Shown one piece after another: positions 48,915-61,746 of a stretch of DNA of 64,000 nt (positions are counted from its first letter, which is position 1; each line of letters begins with the position of its first letter). Both the position numbers and the translations under genes were made by a program. The stretch is from Tubulanus polymorphus (Eukaryota > Nemertea > Palaeonemertea > Tubulaniformes > Tubulanidae): assembly GCF_964204645.1 (NCBI RefSeq), contig NC_134035.1:4030501-4094500 (forward strand), in the 5' to 3' direction. A model generated the notes under the pieces. The model was given only the letters and a program-made list of their open reading frames with translations, was not told the origin of the DNA and made no database searches.

Positions 48915-51900
48915 ATGGCGACTACGACCAGCTTCAGAAAAAGAAACACGGGCAAAAATCTGCAAATTCGCGGCACGCGGCCATCTTTGAAAAATAACCA
49001 GTTACTGGTTTCAACCGGTGTTCCGTCATTCGATCACGCTTTAGGTAATTGTTTCATATTCTCTGGGAAATTCTGAAGAAATTTTGTCAGCGCAATTTCC
49101 AAAACTGATTGTTACCATGTAAATGAACTTCAAATAGCCTACCACACATTATCAGCACAGTACTATAAAGATCCATTACTTTGGGTTGGGCTAGGCCCTA
49201 GATTAGACTACCACTTCACCTATTAGGACCCGAAAAGCCTGACACTAGAATTATCAAAAATATGCTCAAAATACGATCCATTTCTAGTTCATTTTCAGTT
49301 AAACCAATATTTTGTTAGTTGTAAACTTCTCCTAAGCAGAAATCACAAGTAGTCAGGCTCAGTTCTACCAACTTCATTCATGTTTTTGATTTGTTTACAG
49401 GCGGAGGTTTAGCGGTGGGTACAGTTCTTATGATCGGTAAGTTTCACGTCTAGTAAACTGAACCAAGTTGGAAATAAACTGAAATTGAATCGCTTCAATC
49501 TTGTTATCACGTAATGATCCACTCCAGGTGAAGACACTTATGGCAGTTACAGCAAAATGTTGTTGAAATATTTCCTGGCAGAGGGCGTCATGAGTTCGCA
49601 TGCCTTGTTCGTAGCCAGCGCCAGCGACCAGAACTCGGCTTCTGACTTGGTTCTGAAGGTAACTTAGAAATTGAAGATGTTGGTAATTCCTGCTATAAAT
49701 TGAATTTAGCAAATTGTACAATTAAGCGAGTTTTTATTTTCAGGAGCTTCCCGGTGCTATTTTAGACGACCCTGGTGGCGTAAATCTAGACGACAACAAG
49801 TCTTCAGATTCAGTTGACGATGATAAAATGAAGATCGCCTGGAGATATGAGCATCTTCCACAGTTTCAGGTAAGCAATGCATCACATTCATTTATTTCAT
49901 TATAGGGGACAGAAGATTTTTTGTTAACTAGCTGTTTACTGACTTCGTTACTGAAGAGAGTGCAGTGGTTGAATGGTTTGAACATTGGTCTTTCACTGGT
50001 CTCCAGGTTCCAGTGCACACAGTCATGGCTTTTTAAAACCATTTTAGCACGATCTTCAATCGTAGGTCTATAGCCAATGTAACAGTTTCTGCTTCAGACC
50101 AAGGTTATATTACAAACCTAGCTTATTTTGTCCAAAGAAAAGACAATTTTGATCATTACACGCTGGATATTACGAACTATTGGTTACGATGAAGTCGTTT
50201 TCTGGTCCCATCCTGAAGTTTGTTGCAATTGGGCTCCCCGAGTCAGTGGAGAGGAAAACCTGATTCCCTGTTTAGAAACCACTTGTTCCCAATAAAGTCT
50301 CCTTTCTTTTTCAATAATCAGGGTAATTCTATTTTGTATCTGGCAGGGTACGATTAAAAGCCACCGATTTGGACACTATTACGACTTGACGAAATCGATG
50401 GACGCCCAAAATCTCGACCGTGTAGATAAAACATTTTTTGAAGCCGGTGACGTGTTTAGAGATCACGACTGGTAGGTGTGATTATTTTCTGTGTCTGGGA
50501 CGGAGTGACTTCAGTCGAATGAGAGGTTTTACATCTCAAAACTGTTATCCAGTTGTTAGATTGGTTATCGTGGAATTAAACTAATCTTTCTCACCAAGCA
50601 TACAGTAAACCATGCCCTAATTTGGAAAAACTTTGGTCAGAAAAATAAGCCAGAATTAAGGTTGAGAAAATATGAAAAGAAATCAGGAAATGATTTTCTT
50701 TTTCTCTGATTTGGCCATGTCGAGCTTAGGGTGAGGACTCTAGTCTATATACAAAGAATATTACTAAAATTCGACTGGCTGAAATGTAAGCCGGCTCCAG
50801 GGCCTGATTTAATCGACTCCAAACTAATCTTACGTTTATTGTCTAACTTTCAGTTATGATCGTGTGAATAACTCTATGAACCCCGTTTATCACAAACTGT
50901 TGACAGAAATAAAGGAGAAAATTACAACTGGAGGATTCTGTACAGCGAAACAATCAACCGAACGAAATATACTGCGTATTGGTGAGTATTCTTACTGTGG
51001 CTGAATCATTATTCAGTTCCCTAATATAGTTTTTCATGTGAACTTGTTGATATCCTCTGACCTGATGGCATCAAAACTTCTGTATTCCTCCCTGGCAAGG
51101 ATTCAGACCTAATGATTTTGCAGCAATATAAACTTAATACCCTTATGTATCCATTCCAACCTTCCTCACGGGCGATGCAAGACTCGGCCACATAACGCAA
51201 CCCCCTGCCCTAGTGTAGACCACTTCCTTTCTCGACGATGATTCAAACCTAATGGCATTACAAGACTGCTTGTTCCTCTCCCTCACAGGGATTTGAATCT
51301 AATGGCATTGTGAGACTGCAATGTTCCTCCCTCACAGGGATTCAAATCGGATGGCATCAAGAGATTCAGCCACATGCCTCCCTCACAGGGATCTGAACCT
51401 GATGGCATCATGACACTCGCCCACATTCCTCCCTCACATGGATCTGAACCTGATGACACCTGAGACTCGGCTACAATAGGGAATCCTTACCTTAGTTCAC
51501 CCTTCTTTCCTCACCAGGGATTAAATCCTGGTGGCGTCTCAAGACTCTATGAATCCTTGTTATAGTCGACTGCGTCAAGCCGAATTGTGTCTAGACAAAT
51601 TTGTATGTCATGTTTTTCTCGTACATTTATTACTTCAGGAGTTCATAGTTTGGGATCTCCGCTTTGGGGAGAAACGTCGCATGGCGGAGGCTCTTACGAC
51701 GCATCATTACCACAGTTTTTATTGGCTTTACGAGGGTTAATGAGAACAGCGTTCGCCGTTTGTGTTTTAACGATACCTACGCACATCTTCCAGGTAGGTT
51801 CATCGCGGTGTACGGAATTATTCGCACGTAGTACTAAACACTAGGGAGCGACGAGTCCATTGAAATTTAGATCAAATCAATGAAATCGAAGTTTAACTGT

Positions 51901-53923
51901 ACAACAGGGTCCAGTGTCATTAAAAAGAGTTTGAGCTTAAATCGGTTAAGTTTGAATTGTTGTCCTCATTGGAAATATAAAGTAACCAATAGCCGAGTTT
52001 TTCTCGAAACTGGATCCACTCGGCTCAAGTCCGATGCGATCATTTTGGAATGACGTGTTTCAATCCGATATTTCTTGAGATATTCTTCTTCTGGCCCAAA
52101 CAGTAGACTGATCTTATCTCGGATCTCGGGGACAATAAATTCTGAGTAGGTACCCGAATATCAGAATCGTCGGAGCAAGGATGGGCAAGAATTTGAAATT
52201 GGAAAATTTGTAGTTTTTGGTCGGGATAAACCTAGGCAATTGACTCCAGGGCTCGGTTGCACAGTCGTGACTTCAGTCGAAAATTGGTCTTTAAACTTAA
52301 GATAGGTCTAAGGTTGTTAGATTGGCTAAAGAACTAAGTTGGTCTGAGACTGGTCTTAAATATGAGCCATGACTGTGCAACTGGCCCCGGGTTAAACTAA
52401 ATCAACTGTATATAGGCCTATATTTGAATTATATCACATCCTACTCGAATCTGACTTCTACCGTGTCTACTGTATTTGAATGGAAAATACACAAAACCCT
52501 CGTTGATTATTTCAGGACGCTGCGTTTACGAATCGACTGGAATCTCTTTGCGATACGGCGGTTTGTCTCGAGTCTTTCACCGGGTCGGAGAAAGAAAAAA
52601 ATCCCGCGTTTAAAGAATATCACGGTACTTAAAACATCAACAATGTGTAAGGCAGGTTTCGATCGGATTCCGGTTTAGGACTAACTCTCTTCCGGTCGCT
52701 TCTATCAGGTTTAAAGATTAGGATATTCTGCAATAGGTAGAGCATATTCTTGTCAAAATTCTGGAGAATTCTGGAATCGGTCCACACTGATCAAAACCTG
52801 TCTAAGATACGAATATTGAGTGTTGTATAATTCATCGCTTAGCAATTTTTCGCTGTTTGAATTCTAGGTTTGTTCCATATTAAAAAGTTACCGAGATTGA
52901 ATTCGCTGCAGGGTCACATACCGGAATCGAATGACATGGCGTTTAAACTTCATCGGAAAAAACTGACAATCGAGGTGAGTACATTTTCCAACTGACTACT
53001 CGACAACTTCGATACAGTAGACAGGGTGGCCACTGACCTGGAAAATCTAGAAAACTCGGGGATTCAGAAAAATCTAGGAGAAATCGGCGAAACAAGTTTT
53101 ACCAAAAACCTGGACTGCTCAGGGAATTCGGATAATGCTATTGACCGTGTGTTTCTTTATCAATACGTGATTCGAAAAACGAATTGTAATATTTCAAACT
53201 CAGGGAATTTTGCGTAATCAAATATAAAAATCAGGGAAAACTCAGGGGATTAGTGTATGGGCAGAAAGTGGCGACCCTTGTAGACTGCAATTGCCTTAGA
53301 TCTTTTTGGGCTGATGAATTTTCTCCGAGCTAAGCGAATCCTCGGGCAGACAGACCAATGATTGGTAGTCATCGCATAAATTCGAGTGGGAAAATTTTAT
53401 AAACATTTTGTCATGCAATAATCGGAGGCTGTAGCTTCTGCTGCAATCCTTCATATGTCCCAACTGCAAAGCCTTCAAAAGTAATCGTTGGATCCACACC
53501 TCAGGACCCAGTTCCACAGTTGTGAGTTAGCGTTAACTCCGAGTTGAAATTAGTTCATTTTCAATGTTATAACTCCTGAGTTAAATCTGAACTCACAACT
53601 GTTGAACTGCGGATCCTGTGTTGTACAGTCAAACCAGCTTAAGATTTCCGGTAAGCCACATGAATTTGGATGATCCCAAGCGGTAATACTATTGTGCTTT
53701 TTACAACCTACCCGGAGCGGTGGAATTTTTGTAATTTGCACCAACCGCGGAGCATTCTCACGCCTAACCAATTCGATCGTAATTTCATTTCATTTCATAG
53801 ACGTTGCATCTACCGCCGGAACTATCTGAGACGACTAGCCGTTCGCAAGAAGACCCAGCTCCTCGAATGCAACAAACTGGTTGTGGCGCCACCGGGCAGC
53901 TACCGAATAAACTAGACTTCTAG
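48915..53923 (+). CDS. ELP4: Elongator complex protein 4, complete
   Basis: A subunit of the Elp4–Elp5–Elp6 RecA-like ring that, with Elp1–3, places cm5/mcm5 groups on wobble uridine 34 of tRNAs. Ten coding exons join in frame: 48915–49044, 49401–49436, 49528–49658, 49744–49869, 50347–50471, 50854–50981, 51639–51793, 52516–52624, 52868–52974 and 53801–53923, giving 389 residues (human about 424). Family marks in order: [141 protein letters not shown] and [12 protein letters not shown], ending KLDF as in human. As in other Elp4 proteins there is no classical Walker A GKT/S. An acceptor TTTTCAG just before the start (48899–48905) implies a 5' UTR exon. AATAAA at 54179–54184 is a good poly(A) signal. 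Confidence 0.96.
51070..51545. repeat. Tandem array of the tRNA-like terminal unit in ELP4 intron 6
   Basis: Seven or more diverged units of about 50–60 bp: CCTCCCTCACAGGGATTCAAATC, (G)ATGGCATCA, GAGACTCGGCCACA. The same unit forms the ends of the elements at 2775–3217 and 28929–29354. All units point one way here, unlike the inverted arrangement there. Confidence 0.75.
52247..52390. mobile_element. MITE, 'GGTTGCACAGTCGTGACTT' family, in ELP4 intron 7
   Basis: The left end CCAGGGCTCGGTTGCACAGT and the right end GAGCCATGACTGTGCAACTGGCCCCGG are inverted. About 144 bp, with interior AATTGGTCTT / GACTGGTCTTA. Confidence 0.85.
53022..53280. mobile_element. hAT-like MITE (CAGGGTGGCCACT ends) in ELP4 intron 9
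   Basis: The left end CAGGGTGGCCACTGACCTGG and the right end GCAGAAAGTGGCGACCCTTG are inverted. The interior repeats CAGGGAATTC/TCAGGGAAAA. CAGGG-type tips are usual for hAT elements. Kin lie at 56072–56147 and near 58501. Confidence 0.7.
53502..53618. mobile_element. MITE, 'CCCAGTTCCACAGTTGTGAGTT' family, in ELP4 intron 9
   Basis: The left end CAGGACCCAGTTCCACAGTT and the right end (reverse complement CAGGATCCGCAGTTCAACAG) form inverted ends of about 26 bp around TTCATTTTCAATG. Confidence 0.85.
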
Positions 53924-54439
53924 TACGTATATATTAACGTGCCATGTTCCATTCTCTCGAAGGTACGGGATTTTAACGACGTGATAAAAATAAAGATCGA
54001 GCCAATTACTATTTGTTTCGTATTAGTAAGCCGTGCGTTTGGCGGACGAAAATCTCTCTAAATCCGAAAGATTTTGGAACGATGATATTCATTCGTTTCA
54101 TTTAAGAGACGCTCCATCTTTCCGTATTATGTTAATAATATTATCTGTGTTCGTGCGTAAAGTTAAGTGAAATAACCGAATAAAATTTAAAGAAAGTTAC
54201 GTTTTGCAAGTAGAAATATTACGATTGTAATTGTATGGATTTTACTATGATCGATGCATTGATTCAACAGAACGCTCGGCGCTTCTTCGACGACGACGAC
54301 AGAATTAAAACAAGCAGATGTAAGTCGAGAAACACTCAATCATTAACACAACGTTTTGATTTTAGTTCGTATTCAAGGAGAGGAAGGACGACCTCTCCGT
54401 TTATATAACATAGTCAACCCTTCAATTATCCACCATCTT

Positions 54440-54707
54440 CAGGGGCGGATCCAGAGGCCAATTTTGAAGGACTCGTTACATCCCAAAAGGGCATTGTGAT
54501 ACCCAAAAAAGGCAATATTATGTGTACTCCTGCACTAAGGAGCCAGTTTTGATGAACTTGCTTTGAAGGGCACTATGATGTCCACAAAGGCAATATTAGG
54601 GACACTGCTGCACTGAAAAGCACCAACTATCTTTGTTGACAAATTAGAATAGGGCAATCATTTGATAGGCTTGTACAAGTCTCACACTTCCCCTGGATCT
54701 GCTACTG
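54440..54707. mobile_element. Inverted-end repeat downstream of ELP4
   Basis: Starts CAGGGGCGGATCCAGAGGCC and ends with the loose reverse complement (CCCCTGGATCTGCTACTG). It holds two internal copies of an AAGGGCA(C/T)T(A/G)TGATG-like segment. Related to 29824–30273. Confidence 0.6.
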
Positions 54708-55227
54708 ATCTTCAGTTTTAAGCTGAAATTTGTCATGATTACGAATCAAAACGATGAATAATTACAGCGGTGGATAATTGATGGATGACTGAAGTAAGAT
54801 TTGTCACCGACGAGAAAGTCGGCATTTCTTTATTTTTCGTTTGTTTCTATCCTTACATAGTAAGAATGATTAAATGTATATCGAGGAATAGGGTCGACGG
54901 TATGCTCATCATTGGGCCTACTGTATGCTCATCAACTTGTCCAAAAATCTTCCATTCTATAAAAGCGAAATAACGTAACGATCTAAGCGGCAAAATCGGT
55001 TTTAAAACCGAGCCTCGCAATGCCTAAAACGCAGTCGATTGATAACAACGCCTGAATGTACTGTACCGAAGTTTTATTGCATTCTCTAAGTTCCAAAAAA
55101 CCAAAAATATTTCTCAATATTTACAAGTAAGAATATACGATCTCTATATACACATGCATACTGCTGTACATCAAAAACCATTCCATTCATAAATATATCT
55201 CTATAGAGCACACATTATTAAAACAAG

Positions 55228-55355
55228 CCGGGGACCAGTTACGCATTCATCACTTACATTCAAGACGATTTTAGTTCTTTGTAACCATTCTAAGGACGAG
55301 TCTTAAGAAATATTAAAGACCCACTTAAGGACTCGACTGCGTCACTGGGCCCCGG
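55228..55355. mobile_element. MITE, 'CCGGGGCCCAGT' family
   Basis: The left end CCGGGGACCAGTTACGCATT and the right end (reverse complement CCGGGGCCCAGTGACGCAGT) form a 128-bp inverted-end element. It falls in the presumed 3' flank of the minus-strand membrane-protein gene. Confidence 0.75.
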
Positions 55356-56071
55356 AAAATCGATTCATTTAAAAATTCACAATTCGATAATACTCAATGA
55401 TGGCACATCAGACTCTGGAATCCCTGAAAATTACATTCAATTAAAACATTGATTACGATATCAAAAATATTCTAGAACAATCTATTAATATCTTGATCTC
55501 AGTGGTTATAAAAACAAACATGAAATTCGATGTGCCTCCATATGAACTTCAACTCATTTCATATGCCGGAAAGTTGAAGCTTTCATAATTTTCTATACTG
55601 CTTAAGTTTAAGACTCGTATATTTCGTTGCGCCATAAATGACAAAAGCCCTCCTGAAAAACATGTGAAAAAAAGGCACTTTTACTGCTGCCAAATTTTTC
55701 CATTTTACCCATTTTGGAATATACGATATCACAAGTAATCATTATAACTGGTACCGATACAATTCCTCTAATTAATATTTCATTGCAATACTTAATGTGT
55801 AAATAATAAATCAGACCCTGGTACCAGAATACGCAGTTTATAATCGAATACCAAATGTTCAGGTACCTGAATGAATGTTCTTCAAAAGAATACAGTAGAA
55901 CTCACTTAAATTCGGATGATCAGTTTTAAGTACTGCCCGAATATCTCTGAATCAAGTGAAATTCAAACTATGATTGATAGTTACCGGTAACCATTAATTC
56001 AGATAGTTCCTGGGTTCCTACAGAGTTAAATTGACCAAACATTTCATCCGAATTAAGTCGGGGTATAAAAT

Positions 56072-56147
56072 CAGGGTGGCCAGTGACCTAGGAATTCCGC
56101 GGATTTACATAGGGAATTTGTAAGTTGGCAGAAAGTGACCATCCTGA
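56072..56147. mobile_element. Mini hAT-like MITE
   Basis: CAGGGTGGCCAGTGACCTAG ... GCAGAAAGTGACCATCCTG, only 76 bp; internally deleted relative of 53022–53280. Confidence 0.7.
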
Positions 56148-56176
56148 AAGCGGGTACTGCATGATCATCAGTTTCT

Positions 56177-59100
56177 TTAAACTCTGGTGCCGATATCGCC
56201 CGATAAATTACTAGCGTCGAGCTCAGATAAATCTGCGGCCGCCGGGTTCGATGCGCCGTCGTGAAGTTCGACCTGTATCGACGCCGCCACCGCTGCCGGT
56301 GTTTGCAGTTGAACGCCGCTGGTTATCGTTTCTAACTGACTTTGCGAACGATGGCGCCTCGACGCCGCACCCGGCAGCAGATCGCTCAACGAACGCGGTC
56401 TTGACCCGCTGGATGCCCGGCGCGAACGCTCGCTGCCCCCCGATATCTTACGCTGGCGTTCCAGACGGTATTCGTACTGTTCGTTCAACTCGAAATTGCG
56501 GTCGATCTGCGAGAAGTTGCTGATCGCCGAAACGATCGACGAGATGCTCGTGCGACGTTTGTTCACCGGGTAATCGGCGTCGATGTCCGGCTGGTGGCTG
56601 CGTTGACTGTACGTGCGCATGCGACGCAGCGGCGAGTCTTTCGGCGGCACCGTCTCCGTGCAGCTCACTGTGCGTTTACGATTCGATGGTTTCCAATCGT
56701 CGTCCGCGCGAACGCTTAAATCGAGCGAGTTCAGATCTCGGTCCGACGACGTCGACGGTCGCGGAGTTTCGGCGTCGTCGTGTATTTGAACGTCTTTCGT
56801 GTCGAACGATACTTTGTTGTGGCCGTTGTTCAGTTCTTTGATTCGCGACGCTTCTTCTTTACGAACTTGTTCCGCCACCTAGAAATGAATCGAATGGAAA
56901 AACGTTATTTCCATTCCACATTTAGTAGGTATATAGCGGCACTCTTCCACGTAATCATAAGTAAATCATTATAGTTTCAAAAAAATGCGCCCGAACTGTT
57001 GGTGGAACTGTCAATATTTTGCTAAGTTAAATATCAGGGAACTCTGTGGCGTTGAGACTGATGCAAACACAGTAAAGCTACTTTACAATGCCACTGTTGG
57101 GACCAATGAAAAATATGGCGTTGAAAAGAATGGTATTTTCATTGAATTTTAGTCAGAATTCGCAACTTTGTTCTCTGAAAAATGTTATGGCGTTAAGAGA
57201 GCAGTGGCATTAAAAAGGATGGGGGCGTTATAACGAATATTGACTGTACTTCATCAAGTTAAGAATTTGGAGAAATTGATGGTGTTTACAAATAGATTGA
57301 TGATATACTGAGGAGTTTATACATCAATGACGTAGTTACCTACTTCTTGTTTTCAACGGAATATTTTCATTAGTATTAATATTAATATTTTCATTGTATA
57401 AGTATTTACTTATTGCGGCGTCAATATTGAACGATGACTATTTCATATTTGCTGCGCTTACTGATAAGACAATAATAAGAGGTGATAAGATTGATGGGCG
57501 GACATGTAGTTAGCGATATGACATATACTCGAGCATATATCATATGCATAAAGCTGTGACTACCATGTAGCTCTTCTAAATAAAGGCTTTAACAGCAATA
57601 CGACCCTAATTCTTATGCCAAATAATATTCTATACCTTTTTACTGCATAGCTCTATATATTTGCTCTATGCATGCTTCAATGCTTATTATATAGGGGCTA
57701 TAGATGGGTCAAATTTTATATACTAATTCCATGCTTCTTTCCCGCTGGTGCCTTCTATATACAGTTATGTAATGGCCCTTTATTTCATTTTTACCTTATT
57801 TTTAGAATTTATGGTTACAAAAAATAAGTTTTAAATGTACATAGCAAGAACCACTTCATATAAGTATCATCATCAAGCCGTGTTACGAGTACATGCACCT
57901 CTTCCGCATTCCGACAAGCGTAAAAATGTAAAATATTTAAAACCGTAGCCGATATCCCGTTGACAATTGAAGCTAGAAAAATAGGGTGCACGCGAACAAG
58001 TCATAATGTCAGTATGTCTCGGAATAATGAAAATAACACAGACACGATTACATTATGTGTACAAAGGTTGAAAACCTGAAACCAAACGACGATAAAGGTT
58101 AATACAAACACGAAGAAACAATTGAGCATAAAACCGAAATTCATGTTATAAGCATGCATGGACAAAATAAGATAAGTTTTAAAGGGTTAAATTTGTGCGA
58201 AAACAATAAAATAGCAAGCGATGAAATGATAAATGAACACTTACCAGACCGATCTGTATGTGAAGCATAAAGAAAATATTGATTTTAAATGCGAGGAAAT
58301 AGCTTAAAAATCCTCTTCATATTGTTATACTGCTAATCAACCTGTTATTGCCAGCGTGTGTAACTGGGTTTACACTAAAATATCACCTTACCTTAACAGG
58401 GGCCATAATAATGGTTTTTGTGTGGCTCATTAAATTGTCCGACTTTTAACTCAAAAGTATCTCCTCAATTAAGAATATGTGTGGATGAAAGATGTATTGG
58501 CAGGGTGGCCACTTACCCGGTAATCAGGGAGAAGTCTTCTTTTCTTTGATAAAAGAGTTAGTATATAAAAGTCAATATTGGAGGAAGTTTTTTGAGACAA
58601 CTAGATCGTGCGTGAAATCAAACAGTTTCCGTCTATGTTGTACGTTTTTGACTAAGTTAATCAGATTGTTAACAGGTCAAGAGATACATTGTGCATGTCA
58701 GGGCATAATCGGGAAAAATGATTACCTCATATAAGCCAATTAAATAGTCAGTCCAGTTGAAAGTCCTTTTTCAACTAAAGCAAGGATGGCAGGGTGTGTG
58801 GAGAGTAGTTGTTGTTAGGGTATTGTAAGCCGTTATTTTGAGCTCGAAGCGGTAAGTATTTTATTCTTCATTTTTGAAAGGTCAGTCGCCAGAAAGCGGA
58901 TATTCGGATTTCTGACGCAAAACTTACAAAACGATTCAGGCTCGACACGCACAGGCCGGGTTATTGGTCGCATTTCTCATTTTTGTCGCCCATAGCGCCG
59001 TAACCATGGTGACAACGGCGCAACAATGGACGCACCTGCGAAGGCGTTATTTTATTGAAAGAAATAAGAAAATAAAAAAGAATGGTAGGTTTCGTTTAAA

Positions 59101-59709
59101 AGAACACTTACTTCCGAGAGTTCGTACATTGGCATTTCAACCAACTGTGAAAAAGACAATTCATAAAACGAACTGTTCTTCATGTATTTTAGCACAGAAT
59201 TACTTAATAATATTTGCCTTATTGAACAAATTGATGAAACCCCACTTTAAATTTTCAGGGGCTGCAGTTGTTCAAAAGTTGGTTAGAGTTAACCAGCGGA
59301 TAGTTGACATAGTGACAATTAAAAGTTCATTGTTGCTATGGTATCTTTCCACTGGTTATCTTTAACCAACTTTTGAGTAACTGGCTCCACGAGCCCGGTT
59401 CTACGGGCAAGGCTTAGACTTAAGACCAGTCCTAAGACCATCTTAGTTCTGGGTTATTATAATCTTATTCATTTTTCGTGCTTCTTCACTTTGACAATTT
59501 CCCGCAGCTAAAAAAACTGTTGCCGTCTTAAAAAATACGTAGCTCACCTTGGCTTCGATGTCGGCGTCCTCGTTCGGCGGGACGCGGTTCTTAATAAACG
59601 ACACGATTACCAGCGCGACGATGAATAGTATCACCATGACGATCGGTACGACGATATTGACCGCCGCCGGCCAGTACGCGGAATCACCGGGTCCAAAATC
59701 CGAAGCCAT
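56177..59709 (-). CDS. Single-pass membrane protein with PDZ-ligand-like tail, unknown family
   Basis: Two coding exons, 59548–59709 and 56177–56878, join in phase 0 (donor CCAAG|GTGAGC, acceptor CATTTCTAG) to give 287 residues. The N-terminus, MASDFGPGDSAYWPAAVN, has no cleavable-signal look; it is followed by a strong membrane helix (about 18–39, IVVPIVMVILFIVALVIVSF) and a KNR stop-transfer, so the short N-terminus is probably outside. The long cytoplasmic part is hydrophilic and Ser/Arg-rich, with RRTS, RRAS and RPRSLS sites of the basophilic-kinase type, and a NFELNEQYEYRLERQRKI helix. The last residues, GTRV, fit a class I PDZ ligand (T-x-V). The second exon starts with a GTG Val codon straight after the acceptor, not with a start codon. 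An acceptor TTTTTTCAG at 59758 upstream of the Met implies a 5' UTR exon. The family is not recognised. A candidate poly(A) signal on its strand is at 55073–55078, giving a long 3' UTR. Confidence 0.72.
56879..59547 (-). other. Intron of the membrane-protein gene
   Basis: About 2.7 kb. Contains a repeat at 57085–57245 matching TRAF6 intron 1 in reverse, a CAGGGTGGCCACTTACCCGG MITE end near 58501, a small CpG-rich patch at 58920–59040 and the MITE at 59257–59388. No further exon is evident, though the CpG patch could be an alternative promoter. Confidence 0.5.
59257..59388. mobile_element. MITE with TTCAAAAGTTGGTTA ends
   Basis: The left end CAGGGGCTGCAGTTGTTCAA-AAGTTGGTTAGAG and the right end (reverse complement GAGCCAGTTACTCAAAAGTTGGTTAAAG) are inverted, around CCAGCGGATAGTT / CACTGGTTATC. 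About 132 bp. A fragment of another family (CCCGGTTCTACGGGCAAGGC) abuts it at 59393. Confidence 0.8.
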
Positions 59710-59910
59710 TTTTATTGTTTTTAAATGCGTGTCGTTAATGATCGTCGCAGCAGTCAACTGAAAAAAGGGAAAATACTTTTATAGTTTAACTCACTAGATG
59801 AACTGAATTGTTAAGTACTGGTAACTGAACTAGGTCGGGGCCTAGCTAACAGTGGAATCTTGCTATAATGAACTTCAGGAGACCAGAAAATCTGTATGTT
59901 ACGACTGATA

Positions 59911-60090
59911 CAGCGGAACCTCGTTAAAACAAACTTCAGGAGACCAGAAAATCTGTTCATTACAACCAGCAATAATTTGTCTTTTTTCCAACCCAATATT
60001 AGATTAACCAAATTTTCTCACTAATATCGAAATTTATTGTCATATGCAATTTGAATTATATCCCAATTTGTTATATCCAAGGTTCCACTG
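59911..60090. mobile_element. Mariner-like MITE (CAGCGGAACCTCGTTA ends, TA flanks)
   Basis: CAGCGGAACCTCGTTAAAAC ... CCAAGGTTCCACTG with TA at 59909–59910 and 60091–60092. A partial second start (CAGTGGAATCTTGCTATAAT, 59850) and a repeated CTTCAGGAGACCAGAAAATC indicate a composite. Same family as 43424–43537. Confidence 0.8.
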
Positions 60091-60092
60091 TA

Positions 60093-61746
60093 CATAAGCG
60101 CATTCCCGAATACTGTTGAATACGTTCTGATTCAGAAAACCGTTAACAGTTCTTATTCAACGGAGAGCAGTTCTTTCGGTTACATCATCACGTTAATCCT
60201 GAATCAAGTATTGAAAGGTCGGAAGCTTTTGCTCGATGCATATAAACTAGTGCGGTATTTAATCTTAAATGAAATGACTATTATTTCGAGCATGTGACTG
60301 CGCGAGTACCTCTTGATTCACTAATGAAATCACTAGTGACTTTACACGGGGCTCGCCGCGCTAATCACCAATGTTGATATGGTATAGTAGAACTAGATAG
60401 GTGTTAACAGTGTTAACGATATCAGGCACGCCAAAAATAGGTCAACACCAGTTCAATCTCAAATTGCTAGAGGCCTGCTACTGTCTCGAAAGCCTAGGAG
60501 GGCTATACATAGGTCAACCATGTTCCATGTCCGTCACGCCAAAAATAGGTCAACATCAGTTCAATCTCAAATTTCTTTTGAAAAAGTTCAGATAAAGAGA
60601 ACTTTTTATTCAATGATAATCGCGCTGAAATCTGTACACATCAATTTCGATATCTCGTTGAATAAACAGAGTTCATGCAGCTGCCTTATATCTGGCGATA
60701 AGTTTGGCGATGAGTTTTTCAGGGGGTGTCGGATCCACCCCTGAACAGCTGCTAATGCACAGCCCTCAAGCGAGTTTTGATGTCAGTAGCGTTCGGCTAT
60801 ATATAGGCAGAGAAAAAGTACTGCAGACGAGTTGACCCTACTAGGGTCTAAACAAACAATTCAGATATATCAGGTTAAAATGATGTCAAACGTAAGATAT
60901 AATATTCTTCTTGTCAGTTCAAAGTGTCGCGCACAAGTTCCTCACTTGAGTGGACAGGCGCTCCAGCAGAACTGTTTTGACATTTGTACAAGCAAGTCAA
61001 GCCTCAGGGCGAAACACTGTGACTGCACAACAATAGTGGCGTTAGCCTGTTCTGCCATAGTTCCCTCATGGATTCCTTTTTCATGTTGTTGATTTCATCG
61101 ACCCTCTAGCTAGTCGATTGACGATTCATTCAGTCAGATCGTTTTTCGCCCAGTTTTTCGTTCTTCCATATTCCGATGGATTTTTTTGAGAAATCACGGG
61201 TGACTAACTGCGGATAGCACGCGTCACAATCTATATTACAATATGCTTACCCGTGATCAGTTCATTTCATCGACTGTCACGCGATAATCTGTTTGTAATC
61301 TGTTTGTTTATTTATCTTCCGACGACACACTCGTGCAGCTAATAATCCCCAGAACGTGTGTATGTGCTGACCTAGATATCCGGGAATCCCGGAAATTATT
61401 TCCGGTATCCCCCGTGACAATCGCGCTAAGTACCGACGTGTGTCGATGTAGTTGTTTTAATATGATTGGGTTCGAATCCCAGCGATCGTGCGCCGTGACG
61501 TCCGCTTATAAACGCACATGGCTAATATCCGATATAAATTTACTCTAATTTGTATTGTCCTTATTTGTATATGCCATTCAACTTCTTGATAACGCCCGTA
61601 GTTCCCTTTGGAATGCTCTACCCATAAATGTTCGTCGCTGCGAGGGATAGTGGAAAAATTCAAACTACTACGAAAAACCGTCATTACCGGCCTGTTTACT
61701 CTGGTTTTTGAACATTGAATCGAGTGAAATCGGCGCTAAATAATTA
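60093..61746. other. Gene-free spacer, partly CpG-rich
   Basis: A 41-bp direct repeat about 111 bp apart (CACGCCAAAAATAGGTCAAC at about 60426 and 60536). The 60730–61500 part is richer in CpG. A lone GGTTCGAATCCCAGCG B-box-like match at 61469–61484 lacks a matching A-box. No gene is supported. Confidence 0.45.

Noticed and set aside
56877-56879. GTG as translation start of the 233-codon frame
   Set aside because: It directly follows a splice acceptor and joins in phase to the membrane-helix exon at 59548.
58964-59365. 133-codon plus-strand frame
   Set aside because: It runs through a MITE (59257–59388), has no homology and lies in an intron of the opposite-strand gene.
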